Shown here piece after piece: positions 26,427 to 34,926 of a stretch of DNA of 55,760 bases. Every line of letters begins with the position of its first letter. Position 1 is the stretch's first letter. Location: assembly GCA_900544685.1 (NCBI GenBank), contig UQWA01000021.1:1-55760 (forward strand), read 5' to 3'. A model generated the notes under the pieces. It searched no databases and was not told the origin of the DNA. It saw nothing but the letters and a program-made list of their open reading frames with translations. The position numbers and the translations under genes were made by a program. Source of the DNA: an uncultured Lachnospiraceae bacterium (GTDB lineage: Bacteria > Bacillota > Clostridia > Lachnospirales > Lachnospiraceae).

Positions 26427-27501
26427 TGCCCTGCAGATCATCATGATATCCGGCCAGGTATTTGGCGTGGTTACGAAGCTGACTTACCGGGCTGCCCTGA
26501 TCCAGATGAAACTTTGGAACACGCTGTATCTGTCCAAATGGAAAGGCAAAACGAACCTTACCCGCCTGCGAAAAATCAAGGGTGACAACCTGATCTACCT
26601 GAATTTTTCCACGGAAAAGGAAGAAAAATTAAAAGGCATCGAAAAGGAATTAAAAGCCCATCAGATCCTGTTTGCGAGGCTGCCGGATCTGTGCGGAGGG
26701 GATGGGAGAACCCAGTACGCCGTTGCTGCTTCGGACATCGGAAAAGTAAAAGCCTTCCTGCTGGACCACAAGGATGGACCCTGCCGTGAGACTGCGGCAG
26801 GGCTCATCTCTGCCATGGACTATGCCGAAACCGGGCGGGATGAGAAGGGCAAAGAAACAAAGGAACTAAAAGACCTGGAAATTTCTGCAAAAGAAGAACT
26901 GGAAAAAGAGCAGAGGAAAACGGCCAGAACGGTTTCCGGTGAAGACAGGAAACCGGCAGAGGAGCCGAAAGAGGATATCCTGCTGTCCGGCATGGCAAAA
27001 TTACGAGAACAGGTCATGTCAGAAACCAGTCAGACCTTTGAACAGGAACCGCTGGCGGAAAACGAAAAGTGGGGACTGTATGCGACGGTGGATGGAAAAG
27101 GCGTGGTTTTACCAAAGGAGCATATTATTAAGGCAGAAGAACTGGACCAACGAGCACTGCATCTAGGCAGAGATGTCCTGGAAGAACCGGAAATGGAATT
27201 GTATGCAGAGGCAAGGAGAGGGCGCAGAAAAGATATCTGCATCCTTGACAGCCGTGAGAGCTACCCAGTGGTAGATCTGGAGGAAGTCAGAGAGACAACG
27301 AAAAAAGGAACACAGCCAGCGGTTTCCTATGACAGTGGCAGCCGGATCATGCAGATGCTGAATTTGTCAAAGCAGGAAGCAGAAGAGCAGACAGAGGGAA
27401 TGCCTGTGTTCAGTCAGGAAAAGCCGTTTGTCACTCTGGCAGAAACCATCAAAAATTTCCCGGAAAAGTTGCGGGAACAGGGCAGACAGAAGGTAAGGTA
27501 A
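26410..27501 (+). CDS. PcfB-like (DUF3801) conjugation protein
   Basis: A 363-residue protein. The first 130 residues match PcfB/DUF3801: SDALQIIMISGQVFGVVTKL, then LIYLNF..EKEEKLKGIEKELKAHQILFARLPDL and a small C-terminal strand. The rest is a long charged, probably disordered tail. PcfB helps the relaxase of enterococcal pCF10-type systems contact the coupling protein, and here it lies 1 base before virD4, which fits. The start overlaps the upstream gene. Confidence 0.75.
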   Translation: MSEVSDALQIIMISGQVFGVVTKLTYRAALIQMKLWNTLYLSKWKGKTNLTRLRKIKGDNLIYLNFSTEKEEKLKGIEKELKAHQILFARLPDLCGGDGRTQYAVAASDIGKVKAFLLDHKDGPCRETAAGLISAMDYAETGRDEKGKETKELKDLEISAKEELEKEQRKTARTVSGEDRKPAEEPKEDILLSGMAKLREQVMSETSQTFEQEPLAENEKWGLYATVDGKGVVLPKEHIIKAEELDQRALHLGRDVLEEPEMELYAEARRGRRKDICILDSRESYPVVDLEEVRETTKKGTQPAVSYDSGSRIMQMLNLSKQEAEEQTEGMPVFSQEKPFVTLAETIKNFPEKLREQGRQKVR

Positions 27502-27502
27502 C

Positions 27503-29656
27503 ATGGACAACCGAAACATCCAGAAAAAGAATGCTGGTCTTTACGTGATCCTTCTGCTGTTCCTGATTTATGTTGGACTGGCTGTCGGGCGGGTGGACTT
27601 CCATCAAGTAACGATAGAGAATTTCGAGGAAACCATAATCCTTGCCCTGACCGATCCATGGAGCGCCCCGCTCATCACAAAAAATTCAGTTTTACTGACG
27701 GTGTTTTTATCCTTTTTGTGGGGTCTCTTCTTTCTGTACAAAATGGCAGATACCAGGATCTTCATGCCGGGCAGAGAGTTTGGCACCAGCAGGTTGCTGA
27801 CGGCAAAGGAACTGAACCGTTATACCTGTAACTTCCAGCAGCCGGAGAAAAACAAGATTCTGTCTCAGACAGCCAGGCTTCAATACGACATGCAGAACGT
27901 CAATGCCAATTCAGTCATCATTGGCGGCTCCGGTTCCGGTAAATCATTTTATGAAGTGAAACCGAACCTGTACCAGTGCGGAACCAGTTTTGTCGTGACA
28001 GACCCGAAAGGGGAACTGCTTCGTGACTGTGGTGGCTATCTGGAGCAGCATGGATATGAGGTGCGTGTCCTTGACCTGATTGATTTTGACGGATCGGACC
28101 GGTACAACCCGTTCCGATACATCCATTCGGATGAAGACATCATTAAGCTGATTACCAACATGATGGCCAATACCACGCCAAAGGAATCCAGCCCGTCTGA
28201 TCCGTTTTGGGAACATGCGGAGTCCATGCTGCATCAGGCTTTAATGTCCTACGTCTGGTACGAGTTTCCCAAAATGGGAAGAGAAGCGAACATGCCCGGT
28301 TTTATGGAAATGCTGAACATGGCAAAAGTCCCGGCAAAAGAGGGCGAAAAGTCTGACCTGGACAGGCTGATGGAACAACTCCCGTCAGACCATCCGGCCC
28401 GTGTCACCTATGAAAAGGTGCGTGGCGGGGCACAGGATACGATCCGGTCGATTTTCATATCCGCCCATGCAAGGCTTGCATTTTTGCAGAATCCAAAGGT
28501 TTTGCGCATTCTGGAAACCGATGACATGGACTTTGCATCCTTTGGGGAAGGCGTCTTTGAAAACCCGGAGCGGAAAGTGGCATTGTTTCTGAAGATCCCG
28601 GATAACGACAAGTCCTACAACTTTATCTGCGGGATGCTGTATACGCAGATGTTCCAGGAACTGGAACTGATTGCGGACAAAAAACACAAAGGGAAGCTTC
28701 CGGTCCATGTGGCATTCTGGCTCGATGAATTTGCCAATATTGCACTGCCAAAAAACTTTATCAACGTGCTGGCTACCATGCGTTCCAGAAACATGAGTGC
28801 CAATATCATCATCCAGAACATTGCACAGATCAAATCCATGTTTAAGGATGACTGGGAATCGCTGACAGGTAACTGTGACACGCTTGTTTACCTTGGCGGC
28901 AATGAGCAGGGGACACATGAATACATCAGCAAGCTCCTTGGCAAGTATACGATTGATAAAAAATCCCATGGGGAAACAAAAGGGAGCCATGGAAGCAGTT
29001 CGAACAATTATGATGTCCTTGGCCGGGAGATCCTGATGCCGGATGAGGTAAGAAAGATGGACAACCGCAGATGTCTGATCTTTATCAAGGGCTACGATGC
29101 CGTCATGGATGATAAGTACCATACCTGGGAGAGCAAAGCCTATCTGGAATCCGAACAACTTGGCCCGTATATGTCAAAGGCGGAAAAGGAGAGCCTTTTG
29201 CGGGAAGGACAGAAACGGTTTTATCTGGATGGCGGTGGTGTGACACTGGTAAAATCCTATGTCCGGCAGATTGAAAAGTACCACTGTGTTTATGAAGAAT
29301 CCAAAGTATTTCAGGAACTGGAGAAGGTACGTGCCGAGAATGCCTACCTGCTTAGCCATGTCTGCTATAACCAGACCGGCAAGCTGGAACACCTCATGAG
29401 TGTGGCACTTTCGGTAGAAGCAAAGACCGTAAAAGCGGCAGACGGTATCCTGCATGCACATACAATTGTCGGGGCATTTTCCAAAGCGGATATGCAGAAA
29501 GACTGGACAGAGGAAAATGCCGTGTTCCATGAAATGTCACCAAAAGAGGCAGCCGCCTTTTTCTGTCCGGAAAACCGGTCACTGGTATTTGGGTTCAAAA
29601 AGAAAGCAAAAAAGGAGCAGACGAAAAAAGAAGATGGAAAACCTGAAGCTGATTAA
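27503..29656 (+). CDS. virD4: VirD4-like coupling protein (T4CP)
   Basis: A 717-residue ATPase that links the relaxosome to the channel. Two N-terminal membrane helices (about residues 10-29 and 59-80) are followed by Walker A GGSGSGKS near 142 and Walker B with DEFANIALPKNF near 407. Size and layout are normal for Gram-positive VirD4/PcfC proteins. It lies directly after the PcfB-like gene. The next small gene starts within its 3' end. Confidence 0.92.
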   Translation: MDNRNIQKKNAGLYVILLLFLIYVGLAVGRVDFHQVTIENFEETIILALTDPWSAPLITKNSVLLTVFLSFLWGLFFLYKMADTRIFMPGREFGTSRLLTAKELNRYTCNFQQPEKNKILSQTARLQYDMQNVNANSVIIGGSGSGKSFYEVKPNLYQCGTSFVVTDPKGELLRDCGGYLEQHGYEVRVLDLIDFDGSDRYNPFRYIHSDEDIIKLITNMMANTTPKESSPSDPFWEHAESMLHQALMSYVWYEFPKMGREANMPGFMEMLNMAKVPAKEGEKSDLDRLMEQLPSDHPARVTYEKVRGGAQDTIRSIFISAHARLAFLQNPKVLRILETDDMDFASFGEGVFENPERKVALFLKIPDNDKSYNFICGMLYTQMFQELELIADKKHKGKLPVHVAFWLDEFANIALPKNFINVLATMRSRNMSANIIIQNIAQIKSMFKDDWESLTGNCDTLVYLGGNEQGTHEYISKLLGKYTIDKKSHGETKGSHGSSSNNYDVLGREILMPDEVRKMDNRRCLIFIKGYDAVMDDKYHTWESKAYLESEQLGPYMSKAEKESLLREGQKRFYLDGGGVTLVKSYVRQIEKYHCVYEESKVFQELEKVRAENAYLLSHVCYNQTGKLEHLMSVALSVEAKTVKAADGILHAHTIVGAFSKADMQKDWTEENAVFHEMSPKEAAAFFCPENRSLVFGFKKKAKKEQTKKEDGKPEAD

Positions 29657-29822
29657 TGAGACAGACCTGAAGTATTTCCGTGAACTGGAAAAACAGGGAA
29701 AAGCAGTCATCCTGGAAATAGATCCGGAAGTACTGCTGAATACGGAAATCCGCCCGAAAGAAAAGCCATCCTGGGACGGGCTGGAAAAGTGGCTGGCAAA
29801 AATTGGAAAAAACCTGCCGTAA
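29634..29822 (+). CDS. 62-residue acidic protein of unknown function
   Basis: ATG 29634 lies inside the virD4 end and AAAGAAG is upstream. The frame reads MENLKLINETDLKYFRELEK and ends LEKWLAKIGKNLP. It is short and mostly helical with no known motif. Its position between virD4 and the A/T-rich tail of the ICE and the overlapping start support a real gene. The function is unknown. Confidence 0.45.
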   Translation: MENLKLINETDLKYFRELEKQGKAVILEIDPEVLLNTEIRPKEKPSWDGLEKWLAKIGKNLP

Positions 29823-29920
29823 AAGAAACAAGTAAAAATACAGACAGCCCTGCAGGGAGACAAATGCGATCCATACTGCAATTTTATCAAAAAGTCAATA
29901 CTTTCCTTTTCCTGTTTTCG

Positions 29921-29930
29921 TGGTATGATA
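29921..29930 (+). promoter_or_regulatory. extended -10 promoter for the following small gene
   Basis: TGGTATGAT (29921-29929) is an extended -10 element (TG, one base, TATGAT). No good -35 is present, as is usual for this class. It lies about 58 bases before GTG 29987. Confidence 0.5.
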
Positions 29931-29986
29931 GACTGCAATGGGGAAAATTAAGGGGTAGCCAAAAGAGGAAGTGGAGGTTTGCCAAA

Positions 29987-30220
29987 GTGGAAAAACAGAT
30001 CATAACAGCAGAACGGTACAAAGTATCAGAGGAGTATTACGTGGATGTCCGGGAAGAAGTCGCAGGAACCGGGGAACGGGATTACTGGCTCTGCAGCAGG
30101 AGCAGGGACGGGAAGATATTCATGTGTACGAAGAGATACAGGGGACAGAGACAGGAAGAAGCATTTCTGTCAGACCAGGTTCCGATGTATATCGGGCGTT
30201 ATGAAACAGCATGGAAGTAG
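29987..30220 (+). CDS. 77-residue hypothetical protein
   Basis: GTG 29987 is preceded by GGAGG at 9 bases, and a candidate promoter lies just upstream. The protein begins VEKQIITAERYKVSEEYYVD and ends YIGRYETAWK. It looks like a small alpha/beta protein with no membrane segment. It has its own promoter and terminator, so it is a separate unit between the transfer operon and the recombinase. No family is recognised; a regulatory role is possible but not shown. Confidence 0.5.
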   Translation: MEKQIITAERYKVSEEYYVDVREEVAGTGERDYWLCSRSRDGKIFMCTKRYRGQRQEEAFLSDQVPMYIGRYETAWK

Positions 30221-30262
30221 AAAAAGGCAGTCATGTACAGAAATGTATGTGGCTGTTTTTAT
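30221..30262 (+). terminator. rho-independent terminator at the end of the transfer block
   Basis: AGTCATGTAC and GTATGTGGCT pair over 10 bp (three G-U) around a 6-base loop. The stem extends into an A-run before and GTTTTTATT after. It ends transcription before the integration module. Confidence 0.7.
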
Positions 30263-30320
30263 TATAAAAAGTGGAATGTCAGTTGACTGAATAGGGTTTG
30301 AAAGAAATGGAATAATATGG

Positions 30321-30569
30321 ATGAGAGGAAGTGAGAACTTGGATTTGAACTACGATGATTCAATTAATAGGAATGTTTTAAAAGATGTATATGGGATATC
30401 AGATAGTATTGATTTTCGATCTCCGCCTTCAAAAAGAATGAAATCGTTGCTTCCGAATATAACATCTGTGAATAAATATGTGATGGAAGGGTATCAGGTG
30501 GAACTTATCTGGGACAATAGTGAAAAAACTTTGCAGAAATTATTGGAAGGTGTGATTACGGATAATTAA
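30321..30569 (+). CDS. 82-residue hypothetical protein near the recombinase
   Basis: An A/T-rich small gene. The start may be ATG 30321 or TTG 30339, which has GAGGAAGTGAG upstream. It reads MRGSENLDLNYDDSINRNVL and ends KLLEGVITDN, with a central IDFRSPPSKRMKSLLPNI segment. No family is recognised. Genes at this place next to a large serine recombinase can encode a recombination directionality factor, but nothing in the sequence shows that here. Codon use is closer to the recombinase than to the transfer genes. Confidence 0.4.
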   Translation: MRGSENLDLNYDDSINRNVLKDVYGISDSIDFRSPPSKRMKSLLPNITSVNKYVMEGYQVELIWDNSEKTLQKLLEGVITDN

Positions 30570-30602
30570 CAAAAAGTACCATAGTGATGAATCAGATAAA
30601 TG

Positions 30603-30631
30603 TTGTATTAGTCCGGAATGGCGTGTATAAT
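30603..30631 (+). promoter_or_regulatory. promoter of the recombinase gene
   Basis: TTGTAT (30603-30608), 17 bases, TATAAT (30626-30631). It lies about 58 bases before the recombinase start and inside an inverted repeat described separately. Confidence 0.6.
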
Positions 30632-30666
30632 AAAAGCGTGTAGAACATTAGCATAGTACGCCATTC
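30616..30666. repeat. inverted repeat flanking the recombinase -10 region
   Basis: GAATGGCGT (30616-30624) and ACGCCATTC (30658-30666) are perfect 9-base inverted arms separated by 33 bases. They enclose the TATAAT box and the expected start of transcription. The pair may be an operator for autoregulation, or may form an RNA or DNA stem. Confidence 0.5.
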
Positions 30667-30688
30667 ATTATGAGTGGAGGATGATACT

Positions 30689-32401
30689 GTGTCTATGGTA
30701 AATGAATTATTATTGTATGAAAATGAAAAAGAGCGGTCTGGCAGAACTATGAAGATTTGGCAGGCGGCTCTTTATGTGCGTTTATCAAGAGAAGATGGGG
30801 ATAAAGCAGAAAGTGATAGCATAGGAAACCAGAAGGAGTTATTGCACCAGTTTGTAGAGTTAGAATCAGATATATCTGTATTTGATGTATATGTGGATGA
30901 TGGATGGAGCGGAACAAATTTTGAAAGACCAGAATTTAAACGCATGATAGATGATATAAAAGCAAAAAAAATAGATTGCGTTATTGTAAAGGATTTATCC
31001 AGATTTGGGAGAAATTATATTGAGGTAGGACAGTATATGGAAAAGATATTTCCATTGATGGATATACGGTTTATTTCGATAACAGACAGATTAGACAGCT
31101 ATAAAAATCCCCAGTCAATGAATAATATCATAGTACCTTTTAAAAATTTGATAAATGACGAATATTGTAGAGATATATCAAATAAAGTAAGAAGTTCACT
31201 GGATATGAAGAGAAAGCAGGGAAAGCATATTGGATCATTTGCCTGCTATGGCTATAAAAAAGATCCACAAGATCATAATCATCTTGTTGTTGATGAAGAA
31301 GCGGCATACGTAGTACGTGACATATATAAATGGTATATTTCAGGGATAAGTATAATATCCATTGTAAAAAAATTAAATGAAATGGGAGTAAAAAATCCAT
31401 CGGCTTATAAAAAGGAATTGGGGATAAATTATAAAAATCAGTATGCAAAAATATCGGATGGAAAATGGGGGTATAGTACCGTTAGAAAAATTCTCAGCAA
31501 CCAGATGTATATTGGAGACTTGGTACAGGGAGTGCTTAAAATTAAAAGTTATAAAGTACAGGTGGCGCAACGAGTGAATCAAGATGATTGGATTATAGTA
31601 AAAGGTACACATGAAGCAATTATATCAAAAGAAGATTTTGAAATAGTTCAGTCATTATTAAAACGAAGGGGAAGAAAGGCACCTCAAAATAATAAGCTTT
31701 ATGCATTATCAGGATTTGTGAAGTGTGGTGATTGTGGTCGGAGTATGTCACGAAAATGCCACCATCATAGTTATGGGGAATATGCTTATTATGTTTGTAG
31801 CACATATGTAAAGATTGATAAAAATGCATGCACCAAACATTCCACTCGAATAGACAATCTGGAAAAAATCGTGCTTTCAGCAATTCAAAGTCAGATTGCG
31901 CTGGCTGTAGATATGGAACAGGCAATCAATGAGATTAATATGAATGAAAATGCAAACAGAGAAGCAGTAAGATTGAGAAAAATGTTAGAAAAATCAAGGA
32001 GTGATGTTCAAAAAGCTGAGGATATGCTTTGTGATCTGTATCCAGACTGGAAAAGCGGCGTGATAACAAAAAATGAATATGTCAAATTGAAGGAGCGTTT
32101 TGAATTACAGAAACAGAATGCACTTCAGAAAGTTATGGAATATCAAGATCAGATAGAAAAGACTGAAAAAGGTGCAGACAGCAAAAATGAATTCCTTGAC
32201 CAATTTGTAAAATATCAAAATATAGATAAACTGACAAGGGAAGTAGTGGTGGCACTTATAGATACTATATATATTTATGAGAACAAGAAAGTTAAAATCG
32301 TATTTAAGTATCAGAATCCATATTTAGAGGCATTAGAATATATTAAGAATAATAAAGATATATTAGACAAGAATAAAACAGAAATTTTACTGGGAGCATA
32401 A
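30689..32401 (+). CDS. large serine recombinase (integrase/excisionase of the ICE)
   Basis: GTG 30689 has GGAGG 8 bases upstream; the GTG at 30674 lies before that site. The protein has about 570 residues. The resolvase N-terminal domain holds the nucleophile serine in YVRLSRED near residue 33, and the motif DGWSGTNFERPEFKRM, then SRFGRNY. Then come the recombinase domain and a zinc ribbon (CGDCGRSMSRKC and later cysteines, about residues 346-384). A coiled-coil C-terminus completes the normal layout. It would cut attachment sites and join them with a 2-base core. The gene ends against the spoVAD fragment, so its attachment site lies there. Confidence 0.92.
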   Translation: MSMVNELLLYENEKERSGRTMKIWQAALYVRLSREDGDKAESDSIGNQKELLHQFVELESDISVFDVYVDDGWSGTNFERPEFKRMIDDIKAKKIDCVIVKDLSRFGRNYIEVGQYMEKIFPLMDIRFISITDRLDSYKNPQSMNNIIVPFKNLINDEYCRDISNKVRSSLDMKRKQGKHIGSFACYGYKKDPQDHNHLVVDEEAAYVVRDIYKWYISGISIISIVKKLNEMGVKNPSAYKKELGINYKNQYAKISDGKWGYSTVRKILSNQMYIGDLVQGVLKIKSYKVQVAQRVNQDDWIIVKGTHEAIISKEDFEIVQSLLKRRGRKAPQNNKLYALSGFVKCGDCGRSMSRKCHHHSYGEYAYYVCSTYVKIDKNACTKHSTRIDNLEKIVLSAIQSQIALAVDMEQAINEINMNENANREAVRLRKMLEKSRSDVQKAEDMLCDLYPDWKSGVITKNEYVKLKERFELQKQNALQKVMEYQDQIEKTEKGADSKNEFLDQFVKYQNIDKLTREVVVALIDTIYIYENKKVKIVFKYQNPYLEALEYIKNNKDILDKNKTEILLGA

Positions 32402-32425
32402 TAAAATTATGGTGTTAACTTGACT
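32402..32425. other. right attachment site (attR) of the ICE in spoVAD
   Basis: The recombinase stop (32399-32401) is followed within a few bases by codons of spoVAD: Asn-Tyr-Gly-Val-Asn-Leu-Thr-Met-Ala-Pro. The junction therefore lies between about 32402 and 32420. The exact core cannot be read without the left end, which is outside the window. Confidence 0.65.
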
Positions 32426-32821
32426 ATGGCACCGGCGGCCAGCAGCACTATTGCAGGCCACTTCCAGGATTTTGAAAATGGACCGCTGGAGTATGACAAG
32501 ATTATTACCGGAGATCTGGGGTATGTGGGACAGGAGATTCTCATTGACCTGTTGAAAAAAGAAGGTTATGACATCAGTCAGAAACACATGGATTGCGGAA
32601 TAGAGATCTATGACCGGGAAAGGCAAGATACTCATTCGGGTGGAAGCGGATGTGGATGTTCGGCAACGGTACTTTCCGCACTGATTCTGCCAAAACTGGA
32701 AAAGGGGATCTGGAAAAGAGTATTGTTTGTGCCAACTGGTGCACTGATGTCACCGGTCAGTTTTAATGAGGGACAGAGTGTTCCGGGAATTGCCCATGGA
32801 ATTGTGCTGGAGCACTGCTGA
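32405..32821 (+). pseudogene. spoVAD: 3' part of spoVAD, cut by ICE insertion
   Basis: The frame gives MAPAASSTIAGHFQDF, then ITGDLGYVGQEILIDLLKKEG, DCGIEIYD, GGSGCGCSATVL and PVSFNEGQSVPGIAHGIVLE. This is the C-terminal 40 percent of SpoVAD, the thiolase-fold subunit of the channel that moves dipicolinic acid into spores. In Bacillus subtilis the equivalent starts near residue 205 of about 338. The 5' part should lie at the left end of the ICE. The only start in frame is TTG 32420 without a ribosome site, so this piece should not be translated well. Excision would be expected to rejoin it. Its residues look undamaged. Confidence 0.85.
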
Positions 32822-32851
32822 TACAGCAGGTTGACAGGAAAGGAGCAGACT

Positions 32852-33208
32852 ATGGATTATATCAATGCATTCTGGGTAGGGGGACTGATCTGCGTACTGG
32901 TGCAGATCCTGATTGAGAATACAAAACTGATGCCGGGCAGAATTATGGTGATTCTGGTAGTGACAGGTGTGTTTCTGGGAGCCTTTGGCATATTCCCGTA
33001 TCTGAAAGATTATGCCGGGGCAGGTGTAACAGTGCCTCTGCTTGGTTTTGGAAATAACCTGTGGGAGGGCGTAAAAAAAGCCGTGGATGAAGACGGCTTT
33101 CTCGGATTATTCAAAGGTGGTTTTACGGCAGCGGCAGTGGGTACTTCATCTGCGCTGATCTTTTCCTACATTTCCAGTCTGGTGACTCAGCCTCGAATGA
33201 AAAAGTAA
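32852..33208 (+). CDS. spoVAE: SpoVAE, spore dipicolinic acid channel subunit
   Basis: A 118-residue membrane protein with about four hydrophobic segments. It begins MDYINAFWVGGLICVLVQIL and contains MPGRIMVILVVTG and LLGFGNNLWEGVKKAVDEDG, which match SpoVAE. ATG 32852 follows AAAGGAG at 7 bases; a TTG at 32831 gives a longer frame without a ribosome site. SpoVAE acts with SpoVAC and SpoVAD in dipicolinic acid uptake. Its normal promoter lies upstream of the split gene, so its expression may depend on the ICE state. Confidence 0.9.
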   Translation: MDYINAFWVGGLICVLVQILIENTKLMPGRIMVILVVTGVFLGAFGIFPYLKDYAGAGVTVPLLGFGNNLWEGVKKAVDEDGFLGLFKGGFTAAAVGTSSALIFSYISSLVTQPRMKK

Positions 33209-33219
33209 AATTTATTTCA

Positions 33220-34926
33220 TTATTGTTCATGCATCTGATCCAGCATCCGCATGAGAAGACCGGACACAGCATCCGGGAACTGCTGGATCTGCTTAATCCG
33301 GATAAAAGAATCCCCGTAGATACGCCGCAGACTGGAGACAGCATAATCACCGCCCCAGAAGATCGCTGCTACAAAGATGCCATCCGACCTGAGAGAACGT
33401 ATGGCATCACGGGTATCTTCTACGGCAAGCTCTTCCCGGTAATCCTTACCGTGAAGAAGGCTGTTCTCCAGCCAGGCTTTTCTGGAATCAGAAGGCATGG
33501 CATCCGTCAGAATCAGTACAATCCGTTTTGTGTGTGGGTGCTCTGGACAGTCCATGAGAGCACGGATTGCCTGAAATGCCAGACCGTCACGGTTATTGCC
33601 TGCTGTGAAGTAGTGGAAGATATCATCTGCAGATGCGTCTTCATAGGTTTTCAGAGTCTGGAGTATGGTATAACCACGGATGCTGCGAAAGCTGGTTACC
33701 TGCACCGGAATCTGAAGAGAAAGAAAGCTTGAGGCAATCAGATAGGCCTGGGCTGCAATGGCTTCCTGTTCATTACAGCGGGAACTGGATGCGTCCAGAA
33801 CCAGATCTACAGAAAAATCAGGAACCGGCCAGATGATTTCCCGATAAAAAACAGACAGATCATGCATGGCAGGAATCCGGTATACCTGACCCGGATTCAG
33901 ACGCCCACTCTGCACACGCACCAGATCAGGCTCCTGATGTTCTTCCAGTACCTGTTTCAGATGTTCCGTAATCTGGTGAATACTGCGCTCATAATAACGT
34001 TTATCCTTCTGGTAATAAACCAGATTTTTTTTATGCTGTGTTTCCTGTTCTTCTCCGAATATCAGGTCAGGAGAAGTAGCGCCGGCATACCAGAGACTGC
34101 TTTTTGCGTGATACTTGATGCAGAAACGTGTCTGTATCTGTTCCATCTGTTTGGGCGGAAACAGGCAGGGACCGAAGGTATGAAGCATAAAATCCCGGTC
34201 TTCTTTGGCAGTGGTCTGACTGAGCAGGTGTTTTCCGGCTATATAGAGACGGGCGGGCAGTGTCTTTTTTTCTTCAGCGTTTGTATCTGATACCCGGATA
34301 TGAAAGTCACCGGAGAAGATCTGCTCCAAAACGACAAGAAACAGACCTGCACCAACGAATCTGGCAGTTTCGGATTTGCGCGCTGCCAGAGGCTGATAGT
34401 AAAAGTATTTACGGAAAATAGACTTTACTTCTTTTACCAATTCCTCATCTTCAAGCAAGGCAGCCTGTTCCATAGCATCGGACAGAGCCAGTTCTCGATT
34501 GGAGAAACCGGACAGATCCATATGTAAAATGCGCCTCCAGTGAATCAGAGCCTGTCGCTCCCAACCCAGTTCCTGATAGCGTGAGGTGGGAAGAAATTCA
34601 GTCAGATGTACCTTGGCATAATCTTTTCTCAGAGAAATAAGAGAGGGACGCTTGTGGCAGTGTCTGTGAAAAATTGCCTGTTCCAGCACGAGCTGAGTCA
34701 GAGAACGGAATTTTTCCGGTTTGCGTCCAAAGTCCAGCCCTTTGAGAAAAGGCACCAGAATATCCTCTGACATGGAAGCATAGCCCAGACCCTCCAGGGT
34801 ATTCAGATAGAGAACCGGTTCGTTATTACCATGGAAAAACAGATACAGGGGCTCAAAATCATAACGGTCTGCCGCAGTCCATACCATATTGGATGCCCTT
34901 TTTTTAACAGATTGATTCAGTTCCAT
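33220..34926 (-). CDS. VWA-domain (CoxE-like) protein
   Basis: A 568-residue protein whose C-terminal third is a von Willebrand A-like domain. A MIDAS-type metal site is visible as VDLVLDASSSRCNE near residue 377, with a later TD-containing strand IVLILTDAMPSDSR. The N-terminal two thirds are helical and specific to this group. It overlaps the 3' end of the MoxR-type ATPase gene by 10 bases, so the two are co-expressed. Such pairs act as chaperones that insert cofactors or remodel protein complexes. The target is not identified here. Confidence 0.75.
   Translation of the reverse strand: MELNQSVKKRASNMVWTAADRYDFEPLYLFFHGNNEPVLYLNTLEGLGYASMSEDILVPFLKGLDFGRKPEKFRSLTQLVLEQAIFHRHCHKRPSLISLRKDYAKVHLTEFLPTSRYQELGWERQALIHWRRILHMDLSGFSNRELALSDAMEQAALLEDEELVKEVKSIFRKYFYYQPLAARKSETARFVGAGLFLVVLEQIFSGDFHIRVSDTNAEEKKTLPARLYIAGKHLLSQTTAKEDRDFMLHTFGPCLFPPKQMEQIQTRFCIKYHAKSSLWYAGATSPDLIFGEEQETQHKKNLVYYQKDKRYYERSIHQITEHLKQVLEEHQEPDLVRVQSGRLNPGQVYRIPAMHDLSVFYREIIWPVPDFSVDLVLDASSSRCNEQEAIAAQAYLIASSFLSLQIPVQVTSFRSIRGYTILQTLKTYEDASADDIFHYFTAGNNRDGLAFQAIRALMDCPEHPHTKRIVLILTDAMPSDSRKAWLENSLLHGKDYREELAVEDTRDAIRSLRSDGIFVAAIFWGGDYAVSSLRRIYGDSFIRIKQIQQFPDAVSGLLMRMLDQMHEQ

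Noticed and set aside
30689..32401. Prophage origin of the element because of the large serine recombinase
   Set aside because: No phage structural, lysis or packaging genes are seen, while a full conjugation set is present.
32420..32821. 133-residue SpoVAD-like ORF as a complete gene
   Set aside because: It starts at TTG without a ribosome site and lacks the first 60 percent of SpoVAD. It is a gene fragment.
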